A stretch of DNA of 34,326 bases from Deltaproteobacteria bacterium. GTDB lineage: Bacteria > Desulfobacterota > GWC2-55-46 > JAJCZF01. The stretch is taken from assembly GCA_029262475.1 (NCBI GenBank), contig JAJCZG010000014.1, forward strand, positions 1 to 34,326. The letters run 5' to 3'. The translations under genes and the position numbers were made by a program. The notes under the pieces are model-generated. The model made no database searches and was not told the DNA's origin. It worked only from the letters and a program-made list of their open reading frames with translations. Shown here piece after piece: positions 16,456-24,382 of this stretch (within the stretch, counting starts at the first letter, position 1; each line of letters starts with the position of its first letter).

Positions 16456-16497
16456 AATAAAATCAAAGGGTTACGGCTTATGTCGTAGCCCTTTTTT
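16409..16497 (+). repeat. attL-like 89-bp direct repeat (3' half of tRNA-Asn plus terminator)
   Basis: The segment from the anticodon stem through the T tract matches 30393-30481 at 88 of 89 positions; the single difference is G16450 versus A30434. Here it is part of the intact tRNA, as expected for the left end of an element integrated at a tRNA 3' end. Confidence 0.85.
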
Positions 16498-16498
16498 T
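16465..16498 (+). terminator. Intrinsic terminator of tRNA-Asn
   Basis: AAAGGGTTACG (16465-16475) pairs with CGTAGCCCTTT (16484-16494), with one G-T wobble and an 8-nt loop, running into a T7 tract. Confidence 0.85.
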
Positions 16499-16600
16499 CT
16501 TTGAGAACCCCCAAATTGTATAGTTGACAATGAAGTAATCGCTCCACGATGATTCCTTCAACTAATACGTACCAATAAGATCATCCAAAGAATCACTGCT

Positions 16601-16619
16601 CCTTCCTGTACTCTGCACT
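16601..16619 (+). repeat. 19-bp direct repeat, copy 1
   Basis: CCTTCCTGTACTCTGCACT is identical to 28322-28340. Both copies are intergenic and lie inside the tRNA-bounded segment. Confidence 0.7.
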
Positions 16620-16677
16620 GCAATCACTGTCAACATTTTGCAATATTTCAACCAGTAATCGACAAAAAATAAGTATA

Positions 16678-16707
16678 TTGACTGAGCGATTGAAGCGGGA
16701 GTACAAT
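16678..16707 (+). promoter_or_regulatory. Promoter for the pcm-like gene
   Basis: TTGACT (16678-16683) and TACAAT (16702-16707) with an 18-bp spacer form a good sigma70-type match about 120 bp before the start codon. Confidence 0.55.
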
Positions 16708-16829
16708 TAGATCAGGCCGCATAGCTCACTAAGGTCCCGGCCACCTTTATCAGAAACCATCGTACCGCTACAGGTTATAGGTGGGCAAAATTAACTCTTG
16801 AGGTGCGCCGACTAAGATGGGAGGTCGTT

Positions 16830-17585
16830 ATGGTTTTCTTAAGAATCGCATACCTCCGGCGGGGGGTGGCGACCATGGTCTCGGCAATAGCTGTTTTTGT
16901 GCTGCTTATTCTATCTGTTGGCCTTACAGAGTCCGCAGGCGGCAGCTTCAGTGCGGAGCGTGAACGCATGGTCGTCCATGATATCGAGGGCAGGGGTATC
17001 ACTGACGAAAAGACTCTTGCCGCGATGAGGAACGTTCGGAGGCATCTTTTCGTGCCGCGTGCTGTAAGGGGAGCGAGCTACTCCGACCATGCGCTCCCCA
17101 TAGGCGAAGGGCAGACGATCAGCCAACCATTCATAGTCGCCCTCATGACGGAAAAGCTTGCCCTGGATGGCTCGGAGAAGGTCCTTGAGATAGGTACTGG
17201 CTCTGGCTATCAGGCGGCAGTGCTTGCCGAAATTGGCGCAGAGGTCAGCTCCATCGAGATAAAGAAGAAGCTCGCCGGCTCCGCCCGTAAGAGGCTCTCC
17301 GAGCTCGGCTACGACAAAGTGAAGGTCAGGTATGGTGACGGTTATTACGGCTGGCCCGAGGAGGCACCCTTTGACGCAATTATCGTAACGGCCGCCGCAA
17401 ACCACGTGCCCCCACTGCTCCTCGACCAGCTAAAGGACGGCGGGAGACTCATAATTCCGGTCGGCAGCACCAGGTATTTCCAGACCCTTACGCTTGTTAC
17501 GAAGAGGGGTGAAGAGCTTCAAGTGGAGCATATCTCCGGTGCTGTCTTCGTCCCCATGGTTGGGAAGATGCTGGAAGGAAGGTAA
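16830..17585 (+). CDS. pcm: Protein-L-isoaspartate O-methyltransferase with export signal
   Basis: PCMT repairs age-damaged proteins by methylating isoaspartyl residues with SAM. The family block QTISQP (95-100) and SAM motif I VLEIGTGSGYQAAV (118-131) are intact, and the C-terminal two-thirds aligns end to end with Pcm. Unlike the usual cytoplasmic enzyme of about 210 residues, this one starts with a basic stretch and a hydrophobic segment (about 15-36), so it is probably exported or membrane-anchored. ATG 16830 is chosen because GGGAGG lies 5 nt upstream; GTG 16803 would add nine residues without a ribosome site. It is convergent with the spermidine-synthase-like gene 8 bp downstream. The enzyme family is firm and the periplasmic location is inferred. 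Confidence 0.88.
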   Translation: MVFLRIAYLRRGVATMVSAIAVFVLLILSVGLTESAGGSFSAERERMVVHDIEGRGITDEKTLAAMRNVRRHLFVPRAVRGASYSDHALPIGEGQTISQPFIVALMTEKLALDGSEKVLEIGTGSGYQAAVLAEIGAEVSSIEIKKKLAGSARKRLSELGYDKVKVRYGDGYYGWPEEAPFDAIIVTAAANHVPPLLLDQLKDGGRLIIPVGSTRYFQTLTLVTKRGEELQVEHISGAVFVPMVGKMLEGR

Positions 17586-17593
17586 AGGCGCGC

Positions 17594-19990
17594 TCAACAT
17601 AGGGCTTTAAGCCACCTTAAAGAGAGCCATGCCATGAAGTAGAGAATGGCGGAGATGATGATAGCCGTTGTAAAGCCCAGGTAGACGGCCGCCATCATGA
17701 CGAGCACCGAACCAGCAACAGAGACCGTACCGTTAACGGCCCAGGCCCAGGGTATCAGAGCCGCCGTCTTTTCCCCTAGTATCGAGATGCCTGTTGGAAA
17801 AGGGATACCCATTACAACCCCGAGCGGGAAAAAGACTGCTACGGTCAAGGCGTATTTCAGCGCTAGGGCTACTCCGGCAAGCGCCCCCGAGAGTGGGGCG
17901 AGTAGGAGAAGGTAGATTGCGATAACTGGTACTATAAGGAGTACGCCATAGGTTTGGTGTTCCTTAAAGACTTTGAGCCTCCCGGAGATGTAGCTTCCAG
18001 TGCCAGTACCTGTCAGTATAGTGAAGAGTACGACTGAGAAGGCGTAGACGGGCTCACCGAGGACGGGAATGAGCTTTTGTATAAGCGCTATCTCAAGGAA
18101 AATAAAGCCCGCCCCTATTGCCGCGAAGTAGGCGCTTACATAAAAGAGCGTCTTTGCCGGTCCCTTCTCTCTCTTTCTAAGGATAATAGGCAGAAGTATC
18201 AGGACTGCGCTAGCTGTTAAGGCCTGAAGGAGAATCCACGGGAGCATGTAACCACCTTCTATAAGTATACCCCACTTCCTGCCGACGGCCTCGTATGTAT
18301 CCCTCATCCTCGTCATCTTGAAGCTCTGCGAGAAGAAGGGTCTTTCGTCCGTAGGCGCCCTTATCTCGAAGAGGTAGTCATCGAGAAAGGCCTCTCTGGT
18401 ATCTTCGCTTAGCATCTCTTTAAAGTAGCGGTGGTATACGGCTTCGGGGAAACGGTTTCGTATGTTCGCCTCCCCTGAGTCCATGCCGGGGTACCATATG
18501 ATGTCGAAGCCCTCTTCCCTTGTAAAATTTTTGAGGATATCTATTTCAGCTTCACCCACCACACCGTTTTTTATAATGAGCGTCATCACACCCCAGCTCC
18601 TTATGGCGATGATACTCGCTTCCGGCCCTTCGCGGCCCCCGGCGTAGAGCGCCTCTACGGCGGTCGTAAGGAGTTTGAGCTCCATCCTGGGCGGAGGCAG
18701 CAGGTAAATGCTTAGGGAGATAATTCCACCTGGTTTAAGGTGGCTAAGGTACTCTGTGAATGCCTCCACGGTAAGGCTGTAATCCTCGGAGAGCCCCCTG
18801 ATGCCTGAGCTCGATGCACCTAAGGTGCCTGTAAGCGGGAGCGTAATTATATCGAATTTTTTCTTCGTATCTTTCAGCACCCTTCTCCCATAGCCGGCGT
18901 TGATACGTGCGTCATCGTAGATGGAGCCGGAGAATTCGGAGAGGGGGCCGATCATTGCGTCCCGGAGAACGCTCCTCGTCTCGGAGCCCCATATGGCGCC
19001 GGAGCCGTTCTCCATAGCCGAGAGTATCTCCATGCCGCCGCCTGGCTCTATGATGAATACATCGCCGCCCTTCTTAAGGCGGTAGGCTAGGGCGGAGGGG
19101 AGGTGTGTTAGGAAGGCCGTATCCCCTTTTCTTGAGGTGACGGTCTCCAGCCCACCGCCGTTTATGGTAAAGCCCCTTTGTGGCGGGAGCGCTCTCCTGT
19201 ATTTGAGGCTTATGCCGGGGGCGGCGCGTACACCCGGACCTTCTATTATGTCGAGTCTTCCTGATGGGGAGTTTATCGTCTCAAGAACTCTGCCTCCGGG
19301 GAAGTTCAGCGCCGCCGGCAGATCCCGGTAGGGTGAGACCCTTACCTCCATTAGCCCCCCTGGAGCCACGATAGAGAAGATGACCGCCGCGAGCGCCGCC
19401 ACCGTTATGAGCACCCCAGCTATCCTCTTAGGCACTCTGAAGAGTAGTGAGGCCGTAAGCGTTAACGCGGCGGCTACTACCACCACCCCCTCTCCCCCGC
19501 TTCGGCTAAGAACGATGAGGATAAGCAGGCAGCCGGTGCCGGCGCCTAACATATCAGCGAGGTAGAGCTTATGTACCTTAGTGCTCATCGCCCGCATCAC
19601 TAACGCTATGGTCATGCCTGAGAATAGGAAGGGAATCGAGAGTATCAGGTACTGGAGAAGTATCTTTATAAATTCGAACTTCGACCATCCGGCCTTTACC
19701 GGGTCGAATAGAATTTGGTTCGCCGTCAGGTAGGAGACGACTGCTGTTATAGAGAAGAGCGCTGAGAAGATGGAGAGTTTCCCTGTGATATTGCCATCAT
19801 CCTTTATGTGAAGGAAGCAGAGGAGCGTACCCCCGGCCCCGATACCCATAAGAGAGATGCTTATCACCATGAAGGCGAAGTGATACCCTTGTGCCAGTGA
19901 GAAGAGCCTCGTTAGGCCGATCTCATAGGTGAGTGTGGCCGTGCTGACGAGAAAGATGGCCGAATATATCCTGATACTTTTAGCATTCAT
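17594..19990 (-). CDS. Spermidine-synthase-like membrane protein with central SAM-fold domain
   Basis: A 798-residue integral membrane protein. The N-terminal part has about seven hydrophobic segments. A central soluble domain (about 225-575) holds a spermidine-synthase-like Rossmann core with IIEPGGGMEIL as the nucleotide motif, and the C-terminal 200 residues have about seven further segments. This organisation matches the PRK-type spermidine synthase-like membrane proteins common in Deltaproteobacteria. The usual polyamine-synthase catalytic Asp pattern (GGGdG) is altered to GGGM, so aminopropyltransferase activity is doubtful. It is transcribed divergently from the catabolic operon. No Shine-Dalgarno is visible before the ATG (an ATAATAATAAAT leader). 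The function is unknown. Confidence 0.75.
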   Translation of the reverse strand: MNAKSIRIYSAIFLVSTATLTYEIGLTRLFSLAQGYHFAFMVISISLMGIGAGGTLLCFLHIKDDGNITGKLSIFSALFSITAVVSYLTANQILFDPVKAGWSKFEFIKILLQYLILSIPFLFSGMTIALVMRAMSTKVHKLYLADMLGAGTGCLLILIVLSRSGGEGVVVVAAALTLTASLLFRVPKRIAGVLITVAALAAVIFSIVAPGGLMEVRVSPYRDLPAALNFPGGRVLETINSPSGRLDIIEGPGVRAAPGISLKYRRALPPQRGFTINGGGLETVTSRKGDTAFLTHLPSALAYRLKKGGDVFIIEPGGGMEILSAMENGSGAIWGSETRSVLRDAMIGPLSEFSGSIYDDARINAGYGRRVLKDTKKKFDIITLPLTGTLGASSSGIRGLSEDYSLTVEAFTEYLSHLKPGGIISLSIYLLPPPRMELKLLTTAVEALYAGGREGPEASIIAIRSWGVMTLIIKNGVVGEAEIDILKNFTREEGFDIIWYPGMDSGEANIRNRFPEAVYHRYFKEMLSEDTREAFLDDYLFEIRAPTDERPFFSQSFKMTRMRDTYEAVGRKWGILIEGGYMLPWILLQALTASAVLILLPIILRKREKGPAKTLFYVSAYFAAIGAGFIFLEIALIQKLIPVLGEPVYAFSVVLFTILTGTGTGSYISGRLKVFKEHQTYGVLLIVPVIAIYLLLLAPLSGALAGVALALKYALTVAVFFPLGVVMGIPFPTGISILGEKTAALIPWAWAVNGTVSVAGSVLVMMAAVYLGFTTAIIISAILYFMAWLSLRWLKALC

Positions 19991-20119
19991 ATTTATTATT
20001 ATAACCGGAAGAGGTGGAGGGGTAAAAGCTTTACTTTATATTGAGTGGAATTAGCTTTATTTTTGTATTATTCTAATAGTAAAGGGTTTTTTAACTTCTT
20101 TAACTTGCAGGAGGGATAG

Positions 20120-21235
20120 ATGGCCGAGGATATCTTCCGGTTTTCCGATGAGCTTGGACCGACAAAGATTTTGCACATTCATGCGCCGTCCGTTGGCCTT
20201 AAGGGTGCGCTTGTAGTCGATAACGTAGCCATGGGCCCCTCAATTGGCGGCCTTAGGATGGCCACGGATGTGAGCACCGGAGAGTGTTTTCGCCTTGCCA
20301 GGGCAATGACGATGAAGAACGCCGCCGCTGGACTCCCGCACGGAGGCGGTAAGAGCGTCCTCTACGGCGACCCCAACATGCCGAAGAAAAATAAAGAGAC
20401 CCTTATACGCGCCATGGCCTGCGCGCTTAGAGACGTAAGCGAATATATCCTCGCTCCCGACATGGGGACCGATGAGGAGTGCATGGCCTGGATTAAGGAC
20501 GAGATCGGGCGTGTAGTAGGCCTACCGCGTGAGATCGGGGGAATACCTCTGGACGAGCTCGGCGCTACCGGGTGGGGCATAAGCCATGTCGCCGACGTCG
20601 CCGTAAAGGAGTGCGATTTCGAGCTCCCCGGCGCAAGGGTCGTGATTCAAGGTTTCGGGGCCGTTGGAAAGCACTCTGCCCGCTTCCTTGCCGAGAAGGG
20701 TACGGTCCTTGTTGGTGCATGCGACAGCCGGGGAACTATTTACAATCCAAAAGGTCTTGACGTTGATGCCTTGATCGAGCTCAAAAATGCCGGTAAGAGT
20801 GTCACGGATTACGATGACGGCGAGGTTATGGATAGAGACGCCATCGTCGGCCTTGAGTGCGATATCTGGATACCGGCGGCGCGCCCTGACGTCATCCACG
20901 AGGGTAATGTGGACCTCCTAAAGGCAAGGCTCATCATAAGCGGCGCTAACATTCCTATAACCGAAGGCGCGGAAAAGAGACTACACGAGAAGGGCATACT
21001 GAACGTACCGGACTTTATCGCGAACTCCGGAGGGGTCATCTGCGCCGCGATGGAGTATAAGAAGGTTCCTCGCTCTATCGCCTTCAAAGCCATAGGCGAA
21101 AAGGTTACTGAAAATACCGAGCTGGTACTAAATGAATCGAGGGAGAAGGGCATACTCCCGCGAGAAGCCGCAGTGAACTTCGCCATGGGGCGCTTGAGGA
21201 AGGCTATGGATTCTAAACGCTGGTCTGTCTTCTAA
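20120..21235 (+). CDS. Glu/Leu/Phe/Val dehydrogenase family amino-acid dehydrogenase
   Basis: This enzyme oxidatively deaminates an amino acid to its 2-oxoacid with NAD(P)+. The N-terminal catalytic domain has GGLRM, the lysine motif PHGGGKSV and APDMGT with the catalytic Asp; the C-terminal Rossmann domain has VIQGFGAVGKHSA. GGGKSVLYGDP resembles leucine and valine dehydrogenases (GGGKxVIxGDP) more than the GGAKGG of glutamate dehydrogenase, whereas the ELGATGWG stretch is GDH-like. Substrate therefore stays open between branched-chain amino acids and glutamate. AGGAGGG is well spaced before the ATG. It leads a five-gene operon with a ferredoxin-dependent 2-oxoacid oxidoreductase, which favours a branched-chain substrate. 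Confidence 0.88.
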   Translation: MAEDIFRFSDELGPTKILHIHAPSVGLKGALVVDNVAMGPSIGGLRMATDVSTGECFRLARAMTMKNAAAGLPHGGGKSVLYGDPNMPKKNKETLIRAMACALRDVSEYILAPDMGTDEECMAWIKDEIGRVVGLPREIGGIPLDELGATGWGISHVADVAVKECDFELPGARVVIQGFGAVGKHSARFLAEKGTVLVGACDSRGTIYNPKGLDVDALIELKNAGKSVTDYDDGEVMDRDAIVGLECDIWIPAARPDVIHEGNVDLLKARLIISGANIPITEGAEKRLHEKGILNVPDFIANSGGVICAAMEYKKVPRSIAFKAIGEKVTENTELVLNESREKGILPREAAVNFAMGRLRKAMDSKRWSVF

Positions 21236-21266
21236 CATTTCTTTAGACGGTTTTCAAGGGGGTCGG

Positions 21267-22193
21267 ATGTATCGTATTCGTTTCCACGGACGTGGCGGTC
21301 AGGGGATGAAGACCGCAAGCCGCATTCTCGGTACGGCCTTTTTCATAGAAGCCTTCGAAGTGCAGGATGCACCCATCTACGGTGCCGAACGCCGCGGCGC
21401 GCCTGTCTTCGCCTACGTTCGAGCGGGCCGCGAGGCTATTAACGAGCGCGGCGCTATCACTAACCCAGATCTAGTCGTAGTCGCCGACGATACGCTCGTT
21501 CCGGTGCCTGCCGCCGGAGTACTTCGCGGGGTGACGGAAAATACGGTACTTATCATAAATAGCGTCGAGGAGCCGGAGACGTGGCGAGAGCGGTTGAACC
21601 TGACCGGACCTGTTGTGACGATGCCGGGGGTAAAGGTCGGGGACGCGCAAGAGGTGAGGTTTACTGGCGTGGTAAGTGCTGCAGCAGCTGCGGCCGTTAC
21701 CGGTGTCATCTCCAAGACATCATTTGAGGCAGCCATAAGAGAAGAGATTGCCCCTCTCGGAGAAGCGGTCGTCGATGAAAATTTAAAGAGGGGTGTTGAA
21801 GCCTTCGACCTGACAGTCAAGAATGGCGTATCTATTAAAGAGGGAAGTACAGTCTCTGCGGCCGCTTATAAGAGGCCGGAGTGGATAGAACTCGGTTTCG
21901 AGAGTGCCGCCATCTCCGCCCCTGCCATACACAGTGCCGCGACGAGCGAGCGCATGAAGACTGGGCTCTGGCGCACCGTGCGACCGGTCATTGACTATGA
22001 CCGCTGCAACCGGTGCTGGTGGCTTTGCAGTACATTTTGCCCGGACGGTGCGATAAGCGTCAACAAGGAAGGCTTTCCGGAGATAGACTACGAGCACTGT
22101 AAGGGCTGCATGATATGCATGGCCCAGTGCCCGCCGCACGCCATCTCCGCCGAAGCGGAGCACGGGAGAAAGGAGGGTGGAGATGAAGCGTAG
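21267..22193 (+). CDS. 2-oxoacid:ferredoxin oxidoreductase, fused gamma-delta subunit
   Basis: This is part of the complex that converts a 2-oxoacid plus CoA to acyl-CoA, CO2 and reduced ferredoxin. Residues 1-190 form the gamma domain, opening with the typical RFHGRGGQG and later GAERRGAP. A linker leads to a delta domain with two [4Fe-4S] motifs: Cys247/250/254/258 and Cys278/281/284/288, each CxxCxxxCP-like. In many organisms gamma and delta are separate genes; here they are one polypeptide of 308 residues. AGGGGG precedes the ATG. It starts 31 bp after the dehydrogenase gene and overlaps the alpha gene by 11 bp. The fold and role are clear; pyruvate versus 2-ketoisovalerate specificity is not. 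Confidence 0.92.
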   Translation: MYRIRFHGRGGQGMKTASRILGTAFFIEAFEVQDAPIYGAERRGAPVFAYVRAGREAINERGAITNPDLVVVADDTLVPVPAAGVLRGVTENTVLIINSVEEPETWRERLNLTGPVVTMPGVKVGDAQEVRFTGVVSAAAAAAVTGVISKTSFEAAIREEIAPLGEAVVDENLKRGVEAFDLTVKNGVSIKEGSTVSAAAYKRPEWIELGFESAAISAPAIHSAATSERMKTGLWRTVRPVIDYDRCNRCWWLCSTFCPDGAISVNKEGFPEIDYEHCKGCMICMAQCPPHAISAEAEHGRKEGGDEA

Positions 22194-23430
22194 GCTACTT
22201 ACAGGAAACGCCGCTGCGGCATGGGGAGCGCGCCTCGCCGATGTTGACTACATTCCCGCATTTCCCATCACCCCTCAGACTGAAATAATCGAAACCATAG
22301 CCGGGTGGACCGACAGCGGCGAGATGGACGCCTCCATGGTGACGATGGAGAGCGAACACTCGATGATAACCGCCGCAGGTACTGCCGCTGCCACAGGCGT
22401 TCGCGTCTTTACCGCAACATCCAGCCAGGGGCTCCTCTATGCTATGGAGATGCTCTACACCGTTGCGGGATGGAGGGCACCATTCGTCCTTGTAAACGTC
22501 TCTCGCGCTCTCGCCGCGCCAGTTACCCTTGAACCGGACCATAACGACGTGCTCGCAGCCAGGGACTCGGGCTTTCTGCAGCTCCACTGCTCAACCTGCC
22601 AGGAGGTCCTAGACGGCGTCCTCCTCGCCTACCGTATAGCCGAGGACTCTCGTGTAAGACTCCCCATGATAGTCAACCTCGACGGCTTTTACCTTTCATT
22701 TACGAGGGAGCCGGTGGAAGTGCCAACAGCAAAAGAGGCTAAGGCTTTTCTCCCGCCATTCGACTCGAAGGGCATGAGCTTTAGAGCAAGCTCCCCCATA
22801 AGCCAGGCGGTCGCCGTCCTCGGAGGAGGTCCGTATTCGTACTTCCGCTACGAGACCCACCTCGCAGCACTAAACGCTCTTACAGTATTTGACGAGGCAG
22901 CCGAGGATTTTTCCAAAATATTCGGCAGGAGCTACGGCTCAGTGGAATCGTACCGTACAGAGGATGCGAAATATCTATTCGTTATGATGGGCTCGTTTGC
23001 GACAAAGGCAAGGGAGGCGGTGGACCGCCTTCGTGATGAAGGTTGGCCCATAGGTCTTCTAAGGCCGCGCCTCGTTAGGCCCTTCCCTGCCGAAGCCATT
23101 GCGCGCCTTGCCTCTGGCAAAGAGGCTGTCGCCGTAATAGACCAGAACCTCTCGCTTGGCAAGGGGGGCGTGCTCTTTACGGAAGTATCCTCCGTCCTCT
23201 ACGGCCAGCCCGGTGCTCCGGTGATGCTGAGTTTCATAGGAGGGCTCGGTGGGCGTGACATAAGCCCGGAAGAGTTCTTCGAGATCGCCGGTGTTGCAAA
23301 ACACGCTGCCAAAGAGGGTAAGGCTCCGCCGCCAAGACTTTTATATACGGAAGACGAGCTTAAAGAGGTGAGGAAGCTTCAGATGATAGCAAACGTAGAG
23401 CGTGGAGAGCTTGAAGATGAAGACGAGTGA
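22183..23430 (+). CDS. 2-oxoacid:ferredoxin oxidoreductase, alpha subunit
   Basis: The alpha subunit carries the thiamine-pyrimidine-binding and CoA-facing domains. The family motif YIPAFPITPQTE lies near residue 25, followed by MESEHSMITAAGTAAATG and, near the C-terminus, a transketolase-C-like domain with GLLRPRLVRPFP and LSLGKGG. ATG 22183 is preferred because AGGAGG lies 6 nt upstream; a GTG two codons earlier is also possible. The product is 415 residues. The start overlaps the gamma-delta stop and the stop overlaps the beta start by 14 bp, so the subunits are translationally coupled in the order gamma-delta, alpha, beta. Confidence 0.92.
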   Translation: MKRRLLTGNAAAAWGARLADVDYIPAFPITPQTEIIETIAGWTDSGEMDASMVTMESEHSMITAAGTAAATGVRVFTATSSQGLLYAMEMLYTVAGWRAPFVLVNVSRALAAPVTLEPDHNDVLAARDSGFLQLHCSTCQEVLDGVLLAYRIAEDSRVRLPMIVNLDGFYLSFTREPVEVPTAKEAKAFLPPFDSKGMSFRASSPISQAVAVLGGGPYSYFRYETHLAALNALTVFDEAAEDFSKIFGRSYGSVESYRTEDAKYLFVMMGSFATKAREAVDRLRDEGWPIGLLRPRLVRPFPAEAIARLASGKEAVAVIDQNLSLGKGGVLFTEVSSVLYGQPGAPVMLSFIGGLGGRDISPEEFFEIAGVAKHAAKEGKAPPPRLLYTEDELKEVRKLQMIANVERGELEDEDE

Positions 23431-24340
23431 GACGCGCTTCAAGGGAATGAGGGACCTGCCGTCAGCCCATCTTCTGGGTACGGGGACGGCTATGTGCGCC
23501 GGGTGTGGCGGCCTTGAGGTGCTCCACGAGATATACGATATACTCGGTAAGAAGACCGTATTCGTAAATGCTGCGGGCTGTATGACACTTTTATCCATCT
23601 ATCCCTTTACGCCGTTTAGGGGTTCATGGATATATACCGCAATGGCCTCGGCCCCTGCCGGCGCGCAGGGCGTCCGGGACGCTCTCGACACCCTGAAGAG
23701 AAAAGAACGCATGAAGCCAGCCGACGACCTGAAGGTGGTATGCCTTACAGGCGACGGCTCGGCTTACGGCATGGGGCTCTCGTCTACCTCGGCAGCGATA
23801 GATCGTGGTCTGGACTTTTTATATATCTGCTACGACAACGAGGGATACGGTAACACTGGTCAGCAGTTCTCGGCGGCTACCCCTCACGGCGCAAGGACCT
23901 CTACGAGCATGGGACCTCGCGGCTTCCCGGGGAGTAAGAAGGATCTATTCTCCATCTGGGCAGCAAACAGCCCAGCATACGCGGCGACGGTCGCAGGCGC
24001 GGAGCCCCTTGACCTCGCAAGAAAGATAGAGAAGGCCGATACCGCGAAAGGCCCGAGGCTCATCCTCGCACTCTCGCCATGCCCAGTCGGGTGGGGCTAC
24101 GACCCGAAGGACTCCGTTGAGATCGGCAAGCTTGCGGTAAAGACCGGCATCTGGCCTTTGAAGGAATATATAGACGGCAAGGTGGTACATACCAAAATTC
24201 CGAAGAAACGCTTGCCGGTAGAAGAGTACCTGAAGAGGCAGGGGCGTTTTGCGCATCTCTTCGAGCCTGTACGTAAGGACGATATCTTAAAGGAGATACA
24301 GGCTGGCGTGGACGCCTACTGGGAAGGGGTCGAAGGGTGA
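23417..24340 (+). CDS. 2-oxoacid:ferredoxin oxidoreductase, beta subunit (TPP-binding)
   Basis: The beta subunit binds thiamine diphosphate and a proximal [4Fe-4S] cluster. Cys27 and Cys30 (CAGCGG), Cys55 (AAGCM) and a later Cys in SPCPVGWGY are the four expected cluster ligands. The TPP motif runs from GDG (112-114) to NEGYGNTGQQ (from Asn141). These features are typical of POR/VOR beta subunits. ATG 23417 has GGAGAG 7 nt upstream and gives 307 residues; GTG 23402 would add five. The gene overlaps alpha and is followed 42 bp later by the acyl-CoA synthetase gene. Confidence 0.92.
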   Translation: MKTSETRFKGMRDLPSAHLLGTGTAMCAGCGGLEVLHEIYDILGKKTVFVNAAGCMTLLSIYPFTPFRGSWIYTAMASAPAGAQGVRDALDTLKRKERMKPADDLKVVCLTGDGSAYGMGLSSTSAAIDRGLDFLYICYDNEGYGNTGQQFSAATPHGARTSTSMGPRGFPGSKKDLFSIWAANSPAYAATVAGAEPLDLARKIEKADTAKGPRLILALSPCPVGWGYDPKDSVEIGKLAVKTGIWPLKEYIDGKVVHTKIPKKRLPVEEYLKRQGRFAHLFEPVRKDDILKEIQAGVDAYWEGVEG

Positions 24341-24382
24341 GGATCCTTTTGGCTGACCTTCCAAATATTTGAATAGGGAGGT

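Larger units (their letters stand above)
16499..16829. other. AT-rich region between tRNA-Asn and the pcm-like gene
   Basis: No gene is evident. It contains a 19-bp sequence (16601-16619) that recurs at 28322-28340, and the promoter at 16678-16707. The roughly 115-nt leader downstream of that promoter has no structure that I can recognise as a riboswitch. Confidence 0.5.

Noticed and set aside
16329-16547. A 72-residue minus-strand frame across tRNA-Asn (with GGIRTPDKVINSH)
   Set aside because: It is the antisense translation of the tRNA and its terminator, a well-known false protein; the matching frame at 30157-30573 has the same origin.
17594-19990. True spermidine synthase (SpeE)
   Set aside because: The Rossmann motif is altered and the protein has about 14 membrane segments; this is a membrane relative of unknown activity.
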